Shown here in pieces: positions 1-7,055 of a stretch of DNA of 39,976 nt. The position numbers were made by a program, and so were the translations under genes. The number at the start of each line of letters is the position of its first letter. Within the stretch, counting starts at the first letter, position 1. The notes under the pieces were generated by a model. The model had not been told where the DNA came from and made no database searches. It saw only the letters and a list, made by a program, of their open reading frames with translations. Source of the stretch: CAZKCI01 sp964584165 (GTDB taxonomy: Bacteria > Auribacterota > Erginobacteria > Erginobacterales > CAZKCI01); assembly GCA_964584165.1 (NCBI GenBank), contig CAZOYW010000028.1, forward strand, positions 1 through 39,976. The letters run 5' to 3'.

Positions 1-62
1 CGGCGCGGAACCTGACCCGCCTCTATTTCGGATCCACGGGGGACGTGGCTGTGACAAAATAA
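1..62 (+). CDS. C-terminal end of an FG-GAP/VCBS-like repeat protein (partial)
   Basis: Only the last 19 codons are in the window, read from position 3 to the TAA at 60-62. They give ARNLTRLYFGSTGDVAVTK. This matches the tail of the secreted DUF1566/FG-GAP-like protein ending at 33347 (RGMTCLYFGANGDIPIAR) almost position by position, so the upstream gene very likely carries the same 41-residue propeller-like repeat and also ends with it. The body of the gene lies outside the window. I infer a secreted or cell-surface protein. The match is short but specific. Confidence 0.7.
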   Translation, partial: ARNLTRLYFGSTGDVAVTK

Positions 63-64
63 AA

Positions 65-176
65 GTTACGTAAGGTTACCGCCAGCGTGTTAGCCGATGG
101 CTTCCCGTAACCCCACGTAACTTTCCGTAACCTCACGTAACTCTTCGTAACTATGGTTACGTAAGGTTACGTAACC
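65..176. repeat. Decamer repeat array 1 (GTTACGTRAG / GTAACCTCAC)
   Basis: Ten-base units starting GTTAC or its complement GTAAC follow one another, for example GTAACCCCAC, GTAACTTTCC and GTAACCTCAC. The motif GTTACCGCCAGCGTGTT sits at 75-91. Orientation changes inside the array, so it can fold on itself. It fills the space between the partial upstream gene and the leader of the first radical SAM gene. I see no coding potential of its own; the open frames across it only reflect the repeat. Confidence 0.85.
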
Positions 177-195
177 ATTCTTTGTCCCCCCCGGC

Positions 196-214
196 CCTTT
201 TGTGATACAAAAGG
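196..214 (+). promoter_or_regulatory. Leader hairpin covering the Shine-Dalgarno of the first Tes-like gene
   Basis: CCTTTTGTGATACAAAAGG is a perfect 8-bp inverted repeat with loop GAT. The right arm contains the only plausible ribosome-binding sequence (AAAAGG), five bases before the ATG at 219. The same element, together with upstream CATTCTTTGTCCCCCCC, precedes the paralogue at 5721 and, in weakened form, the one at 8684. It could be an operator or an RNA hairpin that masks the ribosome site. Confidence 0.6.
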
Positions 215-218
215 CGAC

Positions 219-1538
219 ATGCAGAACGGGAAGATCATTCGTACCACGATCAGCCTCTGCCCGGTCTGCCGGGAGCGGATACCCGCCCGGGCGGTGGAGG
301 AATCCGGCGCGGTCTTCCTGGAAAAGACCTGCCCGGAACACGGCCCCTTCCGCTCCCTGATCGCCCGGCATGCCTCTTACTACGCCGACTTCTTCCGCCT
401 CTACGGCCTCCTCCAGAGCCATTTCCCCTACCACCGGGAGGAGATCGAGTCGGCCGCCTTCTCCACCACGCTCGCCTGCAACATGAAGTGCGCGATCTGC
501 TTCGCCGACGACGCGGAGCGGAAGACGCCCCCCGGGGAATCTCTCGCCGAAATCAAGCGGAAGCTCGAGCCGATCCGGGGACGGGGGATCAACTTCAAGC
601 TCACCGGCGGGGAGTCCACCCTCCGAGACGACCTCCCCGAGATCATCCGGCTGGTCCGGGAGTCTGGGAACTACCCGGTCCTGGTCACCAACGCCCTCCG
701 CCTGGACGACCGGGAGTACCTGCGAACGCTCCAGGAGGCCGGCCTGGTCGCGATCGCCCCCTGGTTCGACTCCTCCTCCGACGGAGAGATCTACCGGAAG
801 ATCCGGGGGCAGGACCTGCTCGCCCAGCGGCGGAAGGTCATGGACCACGTCCGCGAGCTCGGCCTCAAGCTGATCGTTTTCTTCGTCTGCCTGAAGGGGG
901 TCAACGAGAGCGAGCTCCCCGGCATCCTCGGGATGGCGCGGGAGAACCCCGAGATCTTCAAGGTCATCGTGATGGGCTACATGCACCGGGGGGCCAAGGG
1001 ATTCTCCGAGGAGAACGAGTACACCACCGACGAGCTCTGGGAGGTGATCGCGCGCGCCAGCGGCGTCTTCTCCTCCCTCGAAGACCTCTACCTCGCGATC
1101 AAGATCAACCTGATCAGCCGCGCCCTGCGCGGGATCTACCACTGCTACAACTCCCAGTTCGTCCTGATGCCCCGCTCGGACCGGCCGGCCGACGGCTTCG
1201 ATCCCCGGCGCTGGGGGCCGGTCGTCCGGCGCTTCGAGGAGATGCTGCCGGAGCGACCCGCGCGCGCTCGTCTCTACTTCCTCCGGGCGCTGGGGAGAGA
1301 CCTCATCGGGAAAGGCTTTCTGGGGCCGCTGGCCGAGCGTTTCCTCCTGCGCCGGAAGAAGCTCCCGGACACCTTCATCCCCGCCCCCTACTACTGGCTC
1401 CAGTTCCAGTACCTCTACTACCCCCGCAACTACGACGAGGAGATGGTCCGGGGATTCTGCCCCTACCCTTCCTTCAACCCCGGCCTGGAGAAGCCGGTCT
1501 CCTTCTGTGAGTACTACAACCTGAAACTGAAGACCTAA
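219..1538 (+). CDS. Radical SAM protein with N-terminal Cys knuckle, Tes/MJ0619-like (paralogue 1)
   Basis: This 439-residue radical SAM enzyme has its cluster motif at C87-x3-C91-x2-C94 (CNMKCAICFA), followed by LTGGEST and DLPEI. The N-terminus has C14-x2-C17 and C38-P-E-H-G. That layout is typical of the archaeal Tes (tetraether synthase) and MJ0619 radical SAM families, from memory of those proteins. The second Cys-rich motif found in Tes before the radical SAM motif is absent here. Conserved C414 and C430 near the C-terminus may bind an extra cluster. The start is fixed by the paralogues and by AAAAGGCGAC before the ATG. It is convergent with the methyltransferase at 1601-2395. The reaction is unknown: C-C coupling or methylation of a lipid or glycan is possible by family analogy only. 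Confidence 0.9.
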   Translation: MQNGKIIRTTISLCPVCRERIPARAVEESGAVFLEKTCPEHGPFRSLIARHASYYADFFRLYGLLQSHFPYHREEIESAAFSTTLACNMKCAICFADDAERKTPPGESLAEIKRKLEPIRGRGINFKLTGGESTLRDDLPEIIRLVRESGNYPVLVTNALRLDDREYLRTLQEAGLVAIAPWFDSSSDGEIYRKIRGQDLLAQRRKVMDHVRELGLKLIVFFVCLKGVNESELPGILGMARENPEIFKVIVMGYMHRGAKGFSEENEYTTDELWEVIARASGVFSSLEDLYLAIKINLISRALRGIYHCYNSQFVLMPRSDRPADGFDPRRWGPVVRRFEEMLPERPARARLYFLRALGRDLIGKGFLGPLAERFLLRRKKLPDTFIPAPYYWLQFQYLYYPRNYDEEMVRGFCPYPSFNPGLEKPVSFCEYYNLKLKT

Positions 1539-1566
1539 GCCTTCCGGCTCAGGTCTTCAGTTTCAG
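1521..1566. terminator. Hairpin spanning the stop codon of paralogue 1
   Basis: CTGAAACTGAAGACCT (1521-1536) pairs perfectly with AGGTCTTCAGTTTCAG (1551-1566). An inner GCC-TTCC-GGC stem sits in between, and the TAA stop lies at the top of the outer stem. There is no T-run, so as an intrinsic terminator it is not classical. Its place between convergent genes suggests transcription end or mRNA 3'-end protection for both strands. Confidence 0.6.
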
Positions 1567-1568
1567 GA

Positions 1569-1618
1569 CGCCCGGATCATTCATGACGATCTTTCGATCG
1601 TCATGAATGATCCGGGCG
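1569..1618. terminator. Perfect 23-bp hairpin between convergent genes
   Basis: The left arm 1569-1591 and right arm 1596-1618 are perfect complements with loop TTTC. The core arm is CCCGGATCATTCATGA. The right arm contains the TGA stop of the minus-strand methyltransferase. A related palindrome with TTATTCATGAAAACC arms lies at 19659-19691, so this is probably a dispersed palindromic element serving as a two-way terminator. Confidence 0.65.
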
Positions 1619-2395
1619 GGGCTTCCTCGCCTTGACGGTGAGGAAGGCGCTGTGGCGGGGGTCGGCGGCGGAGGTCAAACGCGCCAGCGCCGGAGGCAGG
1701 GGATAGTAGCCGGCGCCCACGATCCTCTCCACGGCAAAGCCGTGGGCCTCGAAAAACTCCTTGAGGCCGCGATAGCTTAAGACGAGGCAGTGGCGGAACC
1801 AGGGGCAGGTCAAGGCCGGGTTCCAGTTCTCCCCCCGGTCGAGACCGAACGGGTTCCCCAAGGCCGCCCGTTTCTCGCTGAACTGGGCCAGCGAGAAGGG
1901 CTGCCAGCCGAAGAGGAGGGCGAAGATGTTGTGCCAGGAGGCGAGGTTCTCGGTGGCGACCACCGCGTAGCCCCCCGGCTTGAGGAGGCGGAAGATCTCC
2001 TGGCCGAGGTGGTCGGGGCGGGGCAGGTGCTCGATCACCTCCAGCGCCGTGACGACGTCGAAGGACCCGTCCGGCCAGGGGATCGGCCCGGCGAGGTCGG
2101 CCTTCCGCACCTCGATCCCCCGGGCGGAGGCCGCGGCGGCGGCCGCGTCTACGATCTCCACGCCGGAGGCCCGCGTCGTCCCCAGGCGGCGGGCGAGGGC
2201 GGCCGTCGCCGCCCCGTCGTTGCAGCCGCAGTCGAGAAGGGCCGCCTCCGGCTGGGGGTCGAGGAGGGAGACGACCTGGGAGCGGTAGTCGGCCTCGGCC
2301 GCCAAGCGCATCCTCCAGAAGTACCGTTTCAGGGGCGTCCGACCCGTCGGCCGCTCCCAGCCCGAAGGGAGAAGATCGTCCTGGTCCGCAGTCAT
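1601..2395 (-). CDS. Class I SAM-dependent methyltransferase
   Basis: This 264-residue protein has a Rossmann-fold methyltransferase core. SAM-binding motif I is LLDCGCNDGA at residues 53-62, the post-motif ALEVIEHL comes near 115, and LLKPGGYAVVATEN follows near 137. It belongs to the broad Methyltransf_11/23 group; the substrate cannot be predicted. An A/G-rich stretch (GGGGAAAGGA) precedes the ATG. It lies 87 bp downstream of the GT2 gene in the same direction and ends inside the 23-bp hairpin, so it is probably the last gene of a three-gene operon with the GT-C/TPR and GT2 genes. Its likely role is methylation of a sugar or lipid made by those enzymes, which is inference. Confidence 0.88.
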   Translation of the reverse strand: MTADQDDLLPSGWERPTGRTPLKRYFWRMRLAAEADYRSQVVSLLDPQPEAALLDCGCNDGAATAALARRLGTTRASGVEIVDAAAAAASARGIEVRKADLAGPIPWPDGSFDVVTALEVIEHLPRPDHLGQEIFRLLKPGGYAVVATENLASWHNIFALLFGWQPFSLAQFSEKRAALGNPFGLDRGENWNPALTCPWFRHCLVLSYRGLKEFFEAHGFAVERIVGAGYYPLPPALARLTSAADPRHSAFLTVKARKPRPDHS

Positions 2396-2463
2396 TCCTT
2401 TCCCCTTTCCCCTGGTTCCCGCCGGTTTGTCGGCCCGCTCTGGGAGCGGGCGGACGGCCCGCC

Positions 2464-2482
2464 GCCGGGTCGCAGACCCGGC
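2464..2482. repeat. Short palindrome GCCGGGTC-GCA-GACCCGGC
   Basis: An 8-bp perfect stem with loop GCA sits directly after the GT2 stop codon and is followed by CTAC. A second small stem, CCCGCTC-TGG-GAGCGGG, lies at 2434-2450. The flanking CTAC (GTAG on the other strand) is shared with the GCGGACMT palindromes elsewhere in the window, suggesting one mobile family with variable cores. Confidence 0.5.
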
Positions 2483-3517
2483 CTACAAACCCTTTTGTCC
2501 TTCCCCGGAACCGCCGGCCCGGCTGCGGTAGGCCTTGATCTTCCGCACCGTCGAGGGGCGGAGGAGGCCGGAGAGTATCCCCTGCCAGATCGCCAGATAG
2601 TAGATCGTGTGGTGGATGAAGAAGGCGGGAGGGAGGACGAAAACGAAGCGGTAGTCGTAGCGGGCGTAGGAGAGCGAGACGAGGACGGCGCAGAGAAAGT
2701 AGGCCGCCAGGCCGATGGGGAGGACCAGGGGCTCAAGGATCGAACCGGCCAGGAAGAGGGTGATCCCGAATAGACCGACGCTGAAGGTCCAGCGCGAGAG
2801 GTAGAGGCCGGGGTGGACCCAGAGCATCCTCCCGTTCTGGACCCGGTAGTGGAAGCGCTGCTTGATCAGCCCCCAGCCGAAGCGCCGCGGTGGATGGTAG
2901 ACGATCAGGTCCCAGGTGTAGGCAAAGAGGCAGCCGCCGTCGCAGACCGCCCGGTAGATGAACTCCGTGTCCTCGCCGCCGTAGCCGATCGCCTCGTTGT
3001 AGCCGCCGAGATCGAGGAAGATCGCCTTCCGGATGAAGTAGTTGCAGGAGTTGATCATCCCGTGGGGGACCTTGTTCCGGACCTGCATCTCCTGCCAGTT
3101 GCCGTGTCCGTTCCCGAAAAACCTGGAGTTGGCGATGATATCGGTCGCCTTCTCGCGGAAGGACGAACCGGGAGGGAGAAGGCGGGGCCCCCCGACCCCG
3201 CTCGCCCCGGGGTGGCGGGAGAGGAAGTCGAAGCCGTTCTGGAGCCAGTCCTCCCGAGCCCAGGCGTCGTCGTCGATGAAGGCGACGATCGATCCCCGGG
3301 CCCGGCGGGCCCCCGCGTTGCGCTTGACCGCGGGGTTGTCGGCCTCGACGCGGACGGCGACGACGTTCGGCTCCGCGGGGAGGTCGATCGAACCGTGGGC
3401 GACCAGGATGATCTCGTAGCGCTCTCGGGGGAAGGTCTGGGCGAGGAGGGAGATAAGGCAGCGGCGGATGTCCTCACGCCCCACGGCGACGATGACGGAG
3501 AGTTCGGGAGAGTTCAT
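2483..3517 (-). CDS. Family 2 glycosyltransferase with C-terminal membrane segments
   Basis: This is a 344-residue GT-A fold protein. It begins ELSVIVAVGRED, has the nucleotide-sugar/metal motif AFIDDDAW (DDD 82-84), and carries a GGYNEAIGYGGEDTEF segment near 190 that fits the acceptor-site ED motif of GT2 enzymes. Residues after about 245 form two or three hydrophobic segments (SVGLFGITLFLAGSIL; PIGLAAYFLCAVLVSL), placing it at the cytoplasmic membrane. It lies downstream of the GT-C/TPR gene across the heptamer array and upstream of the methyltransferase. No clear Shine-Dalgarno precedes the ATG. The donor and acceptor sugars are unknown. Confidence 0.88.
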   Translation of the reverse strand: MNSPELSVIVAVGREDIRRCLISLLAQTFPRERYEIILVAHGSIDLPAEPNVVAVRVEADNPAVKRNAGARRARGSIVAFIDDDAWAREDWLQNGFDFLSRHPGASGVGGPRLLPPGSSFREKATDIIANSRFFGNGHGNWQEMQVRNKVPHGMINSCNYFIRKAIFLDLGGYNEAIGYGGEDTEFIYRAVCDGGCLFAYTWDLIVYHPPRRFGWGLIKQRFHYRVQNGRMLWVHPGLYLSRWTFSVGLFGITLFLAGSILEPLVLPIGLAAYFLCAVLVSLSYARYDYRFVFVLPPAFFIHHTIYYLAIWQGILSGLLRPSTVRKIKAYRSRAGGSGEGQKGL

Positions 3518-3540
3518 GGGGCCGGGATGGAGATTGATTT

Positions 3541-3645
3541 GAGATTCGAGATTCGAGATTTGAGATCTGAGATTTGAGATCTGAGATTTGAGTTTCGAGA
3601 TCTGAGATTTGAGATCTGAGATTTGAGTTTCGAGATCTGAGATCT
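3541..3645. repeat. Heptamer tandem array (GAGATYT), 15 units
   Basis: Fifteen 7-bp units run without interruption: GAGATTC, GAGATTC, GAGATTT, GAGATCT and so on. A five-unit block of 35 bp is repeated exactly at 3562-3596 and 3597-3631. The array runs into the TAG stop (3644-3646) of the minus-strand GT-C/TPR gene. The minus-strand open frame through it reads as a leucine/serine/isoleucine repeat and is a product of the array, not a gene. It resembles the short tandemly repeated heptamers known from cyanobacteria in type, not in sequence. Confidence 0.9.
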
Positions 3646-5593
3646 AAATCCCCGAACTTCCCAAACGGGCGAGGTTCTCGCGGGCGGCGCCGTAGCCCGG
3701 ATCGATGGCGAGCGCCCGGCGGAAGGCCCCCTCCGCCGCCGACCTCTCCCCTTTCCGGAGAAGGCAGGCGCCGAGGTTATTATATGCCTCCTTGCAATCC
3801 ACCTGCAAGGAGACCGCTCTCCGGAAGCAATCAGCGGCAAGGTCGACCTCCCCCCGCTCCAGGACGGCCACGCCGATCTTGTTCCACACCGCCCCCTCGG
3901 CGGGGTTGAGCGCCGCCGCCCGCCTCAGCTCCGCCTCGGCCTCCCGGAACCGTTTTCTCCCGAGATGGATCTGGCCGCGGTTAAGGGAGACGCGCCAATC
4001 GCCGGGGGCGATCCTCTCGGCCTCCCGAAGCTGCGCGAACGCCGCCTCCTCCTTCCCCTGTCCCCAGAGAACGTTGGCCAGATTGATGTGACCTCCCGCC
4101 AGGGTGCCGGACAGGCCGGCATACTCTTCGACCCGGGGAAGGGCGAGGCGGATCGCCTCCCGGAACTCCTCCGTCCCCCGCTCGGTCTCTCCCGCCTGGA
4201 CCAGGGCTTCCCCCAGGTTGAGGTGGTAGGTGGGGTTATCGGGCGTGATCTCGACCGCGCGGCGGTAGTGGAAGAGGGCCTCCGCGGTCATCCCGCGGCG
4301 GGCGCATTCCAGTCCTAGGTTGTAGTTGACCTTGGCGGAGAGCGGGCAAACGCGGTAGGCGGCGGAGAAGAGGGCGAAGTTGTCTTTCCAGTCCCGGTTC
4401 CGGGCGACCGTCCGCGCCCCGTAGGCGGCCGCGAGGGCGGCGGCGATCACATAGGCCGCCGCCGGGCGGCGGCGGAAGACGGACTCGACCAGAAAAGCCA
4501 GAAACAGCGAGAACCCCCAGGAGGGGAGATAGAGCAGCCTCTCTCCCATCGGAGTGTTGATCGGGAAAACGAGGTTGGAGACGCCCGCGAAGGAGACGGC
4601 GAAGACGGCGACGGCGAAGAAATGCTCCCTTCGCCTCTTCCAGGAGGCGGCGGCGAGCAGGGCGGCCCCGACGATGGCGGCCGCCCCGCCCGCCGACCAC
4701 CAGGAGCGAACGGCGGCCGGGACGGACTCGAGCTGGGCATAGCCGTAGTCGCAGGAGAGGCGGGCCGGCCAGGAGAGGAGAACGAGATAGCGCGCGAGGA
4801 TGCCGATCGCCTCCCGGACCCGATCCGCCGCCGGAAGAAAGATCAGGGAGGAGGCCAGCATCTCCTCGCCCCTGGGGAGGTTCTTGCGCGTGAAGAAGAC
4901 AAGGAAGAGCGCCAGGACGGCGCAGTAGGGGAGGAGGTGCTTTAGCCAGTGGCGGAGCAGCGCGGCGGGCCGGAGGCGGCCGAAACGGGCGAGGTCGCAG
5001 ACGGCGATCAGGGGGATCAGGGCCAGGGCTGTCCCCTTGGAGAGAGCGCCGAGGAGGAAGAGGAGCGGGCCAAGCCAGGCGGCGGGGCGGAAGGGCGCGC
5101 CCGGGCGGGGGGCGGAACGGAGGTAGAGATTGAGGGCGACGAGGACGAAGAAGCTCGCCCAGAGCTCGCTCCTTCCGATCACCGAGGCGACGACCTCGGT
5201 ATGGATGGGGTGGACGGCAAAAAAGGCGGCGGCGAGGAAAGCGGCGGAGGGGCGGCCGGGGAAAACCTCCCGGGTCGCCGCCCAGACCAGGACCGCGACG
5301 ACGGCGTTGAGAAGGACGTTGACGAGGTGGTAGCCGAACGGGCGGAGAGCGCCGAAGGCGTGGTTGAGGGCGTAGGTGAGAACGGGGAGGGGGCGGCCGG
5401 CGGGGAACTTCGCCCCCGGGGGACGGTTGTAGGCGTCGAGGAAACCGCGCCAGCTGAACGTTCGGACGAGGGGGTTATCGAGGATCTCGCGGTCGTCGTC
5501 GAAGGTGAAGCCGTGGCCGAGCGTGTTGAGGTAGGGGAGAAGGGCGAGGAGAAAGAGGGCGAAAGGCGCGGCGAACGGGGGGTTCTTCGTCAT
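3644..5593 (-). CDS. TMTC-like GT-C membrane protein with C-terminal TPR repeats (paralogue A)
   Basis: This 649-residue protein has about ten hydrophobic segments in residues 8-400 and about six tetratricopeptide repeats from about 415 to the end (for example AKVNYNLGLECARRGMTAEA). The first periplasmic loop carries HGFTFDDDREIL; an acidic DD pair here is the hallmark of GT-C glycosyltransferases such as the eukaryotic TMTC O-mannosyltransferases, which also pair a GT-C half with TPRs. It probably transfers a sugar from a lipid carrier on the outer face of the membrane. Two paralogues lie at 15932-17866 and 23996-25858. The start agrees with both. Its upstream block is shared with the gene at 7056-8108. 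Confidence 0.85.
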   Translation of the reverse strand: MTKNPPFAAPFALFLLALLPYLNTLGHGFTFDDDREILDNPLVRTFSWRGFLDAYNRPPGAKFPAGRPLPVLTYALNHAFGALRPFGYHLVNVLLNAVVAVLVWAATREVFPGRPSAAFLAAAFFAVHPIHTEVVASVIGRSELWASFFVLVALNLYLRSAPRPGAPFRPAAWLGPLLFLLGALSKGTALALIPLIAVCDLARFGRLRPAALLRHWLKHLLPYCAVLALFLVFFTRKNLPRGEEMLASSLIFLPAADRVREAIGILARYLVLLSWPARLSCDYGYAQLESVPAAVRSWWSAGGAAAIVGAALLAAASWKRRREHFFAVAVFAVSFAGVSNLVFPINTPMGERLLYLPSWGFSLFLAFLVESVFRRRPAAAYVIAAALAAAYGARTVARNRDWKDNFALFSAAYRVCPLSAKVNYNLGLECARRGMTAEALFHYRRAVEITPDNPTYHLNLGEALVQAGETERGTEEFREAIRLALPRVEEYAGLSGTLAGGHINLANVLWGQGKEEAAFAQLREAERIAPGDWRVSLNRGQIHLGRKRFREAEAELRRAAALNPAEGAVWNKIGVAVLERGEVDLAADCFRRAVSLQVDCKEAYNNLGACLLRKGERSAAEGAFRRALAIDPGYGAARENLARLGSSGI

Positions 5594-5647
5594 CGGGAGA
5601 ATGCTAGCAGAAACTAAGACCGGGGAGGAACAGAGTTCCTTATCAAG
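5591..5647 (-). promoter_or_regulatory. Duplicated promoter block with palindrome AGGAACAGAGTTCCT (copy 1)
   Basis: The stretch from the start codon of the GT-C/TPR gene to the decamer array is nearly identical to 8106-8162, upstream of another minus-strand gene. It holds AGGAAC-AGA-GTTCCT (5626-5640), a 6-bp inverted repeat that looks like an operator or a short hairpin. The element sits in a divergent intergenic region, so it may control both directions. No convincing -35/-10 pair was found. Confidence 0.55.
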
Positions 5648-5677
5648 GTTACGTGATGTTACGTGAGGTTACGTAAC
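5648..5677. repeat. Decamer repeat array 2 (three units)
   Basis: GTTACGTGAT, GTTACGTGAG and the palindromic GTTACGTAAC follow each other with exact 10-bp spacing, midway between the divergent GT-C/TPR and radical SAM genes. This is the shortest array and probably the closest to an ancestral form. Confidence 0.85.
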
Positions 5678-5697
5678 CATTCTTTGTCCCCCCCGTT

Positions 5698-5716
5698 CCT
5701 TTTGTGATACAAAAGG
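5698..5716 (+). promoter_or_regulatory. Leader hairpin covering the Shine-Dalgarno of paralogue 2
   Basis: CCTTTTGTGATACAAAAGG is identical to the element at 196-214 and lies at the same distance from the ATG (5721). Upstream CATTCTTTGTCCCCCCC is also conserved, while the surrounding repeats differ in number. Confidence 0.6.
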
Positions 5717-5720
5717 CGAC

Positions 5721-7040
5721 ATGCAGGGCGGGAAGATCATTCGTACCACGATCAGCCTCTGCCCGACCTGCCGGGCGCGGATACCGGCCGCGGACGTGGA
5801 GGAGGCGGGGGAGGTCTTCATGGAGAAGGCCTGCCCGGTCCACGGCCCCTTCCGCAACCGGATCGCCCGGGACGCGCGCCGCTACCGGGACTTCTTCCGT
5901 TTCTACGCACTCCTCCACCGCGCCTTTCCCTACCGGCGGGACCGGCCGGAGTCGGCCGCCTTCACCACCACCCTGGCCTGCGACCTCCGCTGCCCGATCT
6001 GCTTCGTCGGGGACAATGCCCGCGTCCGCCCCCCGGAGATGCCTCTCCCCGACGTCGCCCGCCGGCTCACGGCCCTCCGCGGTCGGGGGATGACCTTCAT
6101 GCTCACCGGCGGGGAGTCCACCGTGCGGGAGGACCTCCCCGAGATCGTCCGCCTGATCCGGCGGTCCGGCAATTTCCCCGTCCTGGTCACCAACGGCGTT
6201 CGCCTGGAAGACCCCGAATACCTGCGGCGGCTGGCGGCGGCCGGCCTGAGCGCGATCGCCCCCTGGTTCGACTCCGTTTCCGACGACGAGCCCTACCACC
6301 GCATCCGGGGGCGGCCGATGGTCGCGGAGCGGAAGAGGCTGCTCGGGAACGCCCGGGCCCTGGGCCTCAAACTCATCGTCTTCTTCATCCCGGTCAAAGG
6401 CGTGAACGCTGGCGAGCTCCCCGGCATCCTTGGAATGGCGCGGGAGAACCCCGAGATCTTCAAGATCATCGTGATGGGCTACATGCACCGGGGGGCCAAG
6501 GGTTTCTCCGAGGAGAACGAGTACGCCACCGACGAGCTCTGGGAGCTGATCGCGCGCGCCAGCGGCGTCTTCTCCTCCCTCGACGACCTCTACCTCGCGG
6601 TCAAGATCAACCTGGCCAGCCGGGCCGTCCGAAGGGCCTACAACTGCTACAACGCCCAGTCCCTCTTGATGCCGAGGTCGGACCGGAAGGAGGACGGCTT
6701 CGAGACCGACCGCTGGGGGGAGATCATGCGGCGCTTCGAGGCGCTCCTGGAGACGGATCCGGGGAAGGCGAAACGGATCTTCCTCGCCGCCTTCGGCAAA
6801 GAGCTCCTCCGCCGGGGGTTCCTCCTCCCCCTCGCCGAGCGCTTCCTCCTCCGCAGGCCCCAGATCCGCGACCTCTTCGTTCCGCCCCGCTACTACTGGC
6901 TCCGCTTCCAGAACCTCTACTACCACCGGAACTACGACGAGGAGATGGTGCGGGGGTTCTGCGCCAACCCCTCCTTCAACCCCGGGCTGGAGAAGCGGGT
7001 CTCGTTCTGCGAGTATTATAACCTCGGACTCAAAACCTGA
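5721..7040 (+). CDS. Radical SAM protein, Tes/MJ0619-like (paralogue 2)
   Basis: This 439-residue protein has the same architecture as the gene at 219: CPTC knuckle at 14-17, CPVHG at 38-42, radical SAM motif CDLRCPICF at C87/C91/C94, LTGGEST, and a C-terminal FC...FCEYYN pair. A stretch of 183 bp (6417-6599) is almost identical to 915-1097 of paralogue 1 while flanking sequence is clearly more divergent, a sign of recent gene conversion. It is divergent from the GT-C/TPR gene and convergent with the radical SAM gene at 7056, only 15 bp away. Retention of all cysteines suggests an active enzyme; substrate unknown. Confidence 0.9.
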   Translation: MQGGKIIRTTISLCPTCRARIPAADVEEAGEVFMEKACPVHGPFRNRIARDARRYRDFFRFYALLHRAFPYRRDRPESAAFTTTLACDLRCPICFVGDNARVRPPEMPLPDVARRLTALRGRGMTFMLTGGESTVREDLPEIVRLIRRSGNFPVLVTNGVRLEDPEYLRRLAAAGLSAIAPWFDSVSDDEPYHRIRGRPMVAERKRLLGNARALGLKLIVFFIPVKGVNAGELPGILGMARENPEIFKIIVMGYMHRGAKGFSEENEYATDELWELIARASGVFSSLDDLYLAVKINLASRAVRRAYNCYNAQSLLMPRSDRKEDGFETDRWGEIMRRFEALLETDPGKAKRIFLAAFGKELLRRGFLLPLAERFLLRRPQIRDLFVPPRYYWLRFQNLYYHRNYDEEMVRGFCANPSFNPGLEKRVSFCEYYNLGLKT

Positions 7041-7055
7041 ATTCTCGGCACCTGA

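Noticed and set aside
3514..3840. Coiled-coil-like protein on the minus strand (SQISNL-type repeats)
   Set aside because: The frame is a translation of the heptamer array fused to a shadow of the TPR gene; no start signal.
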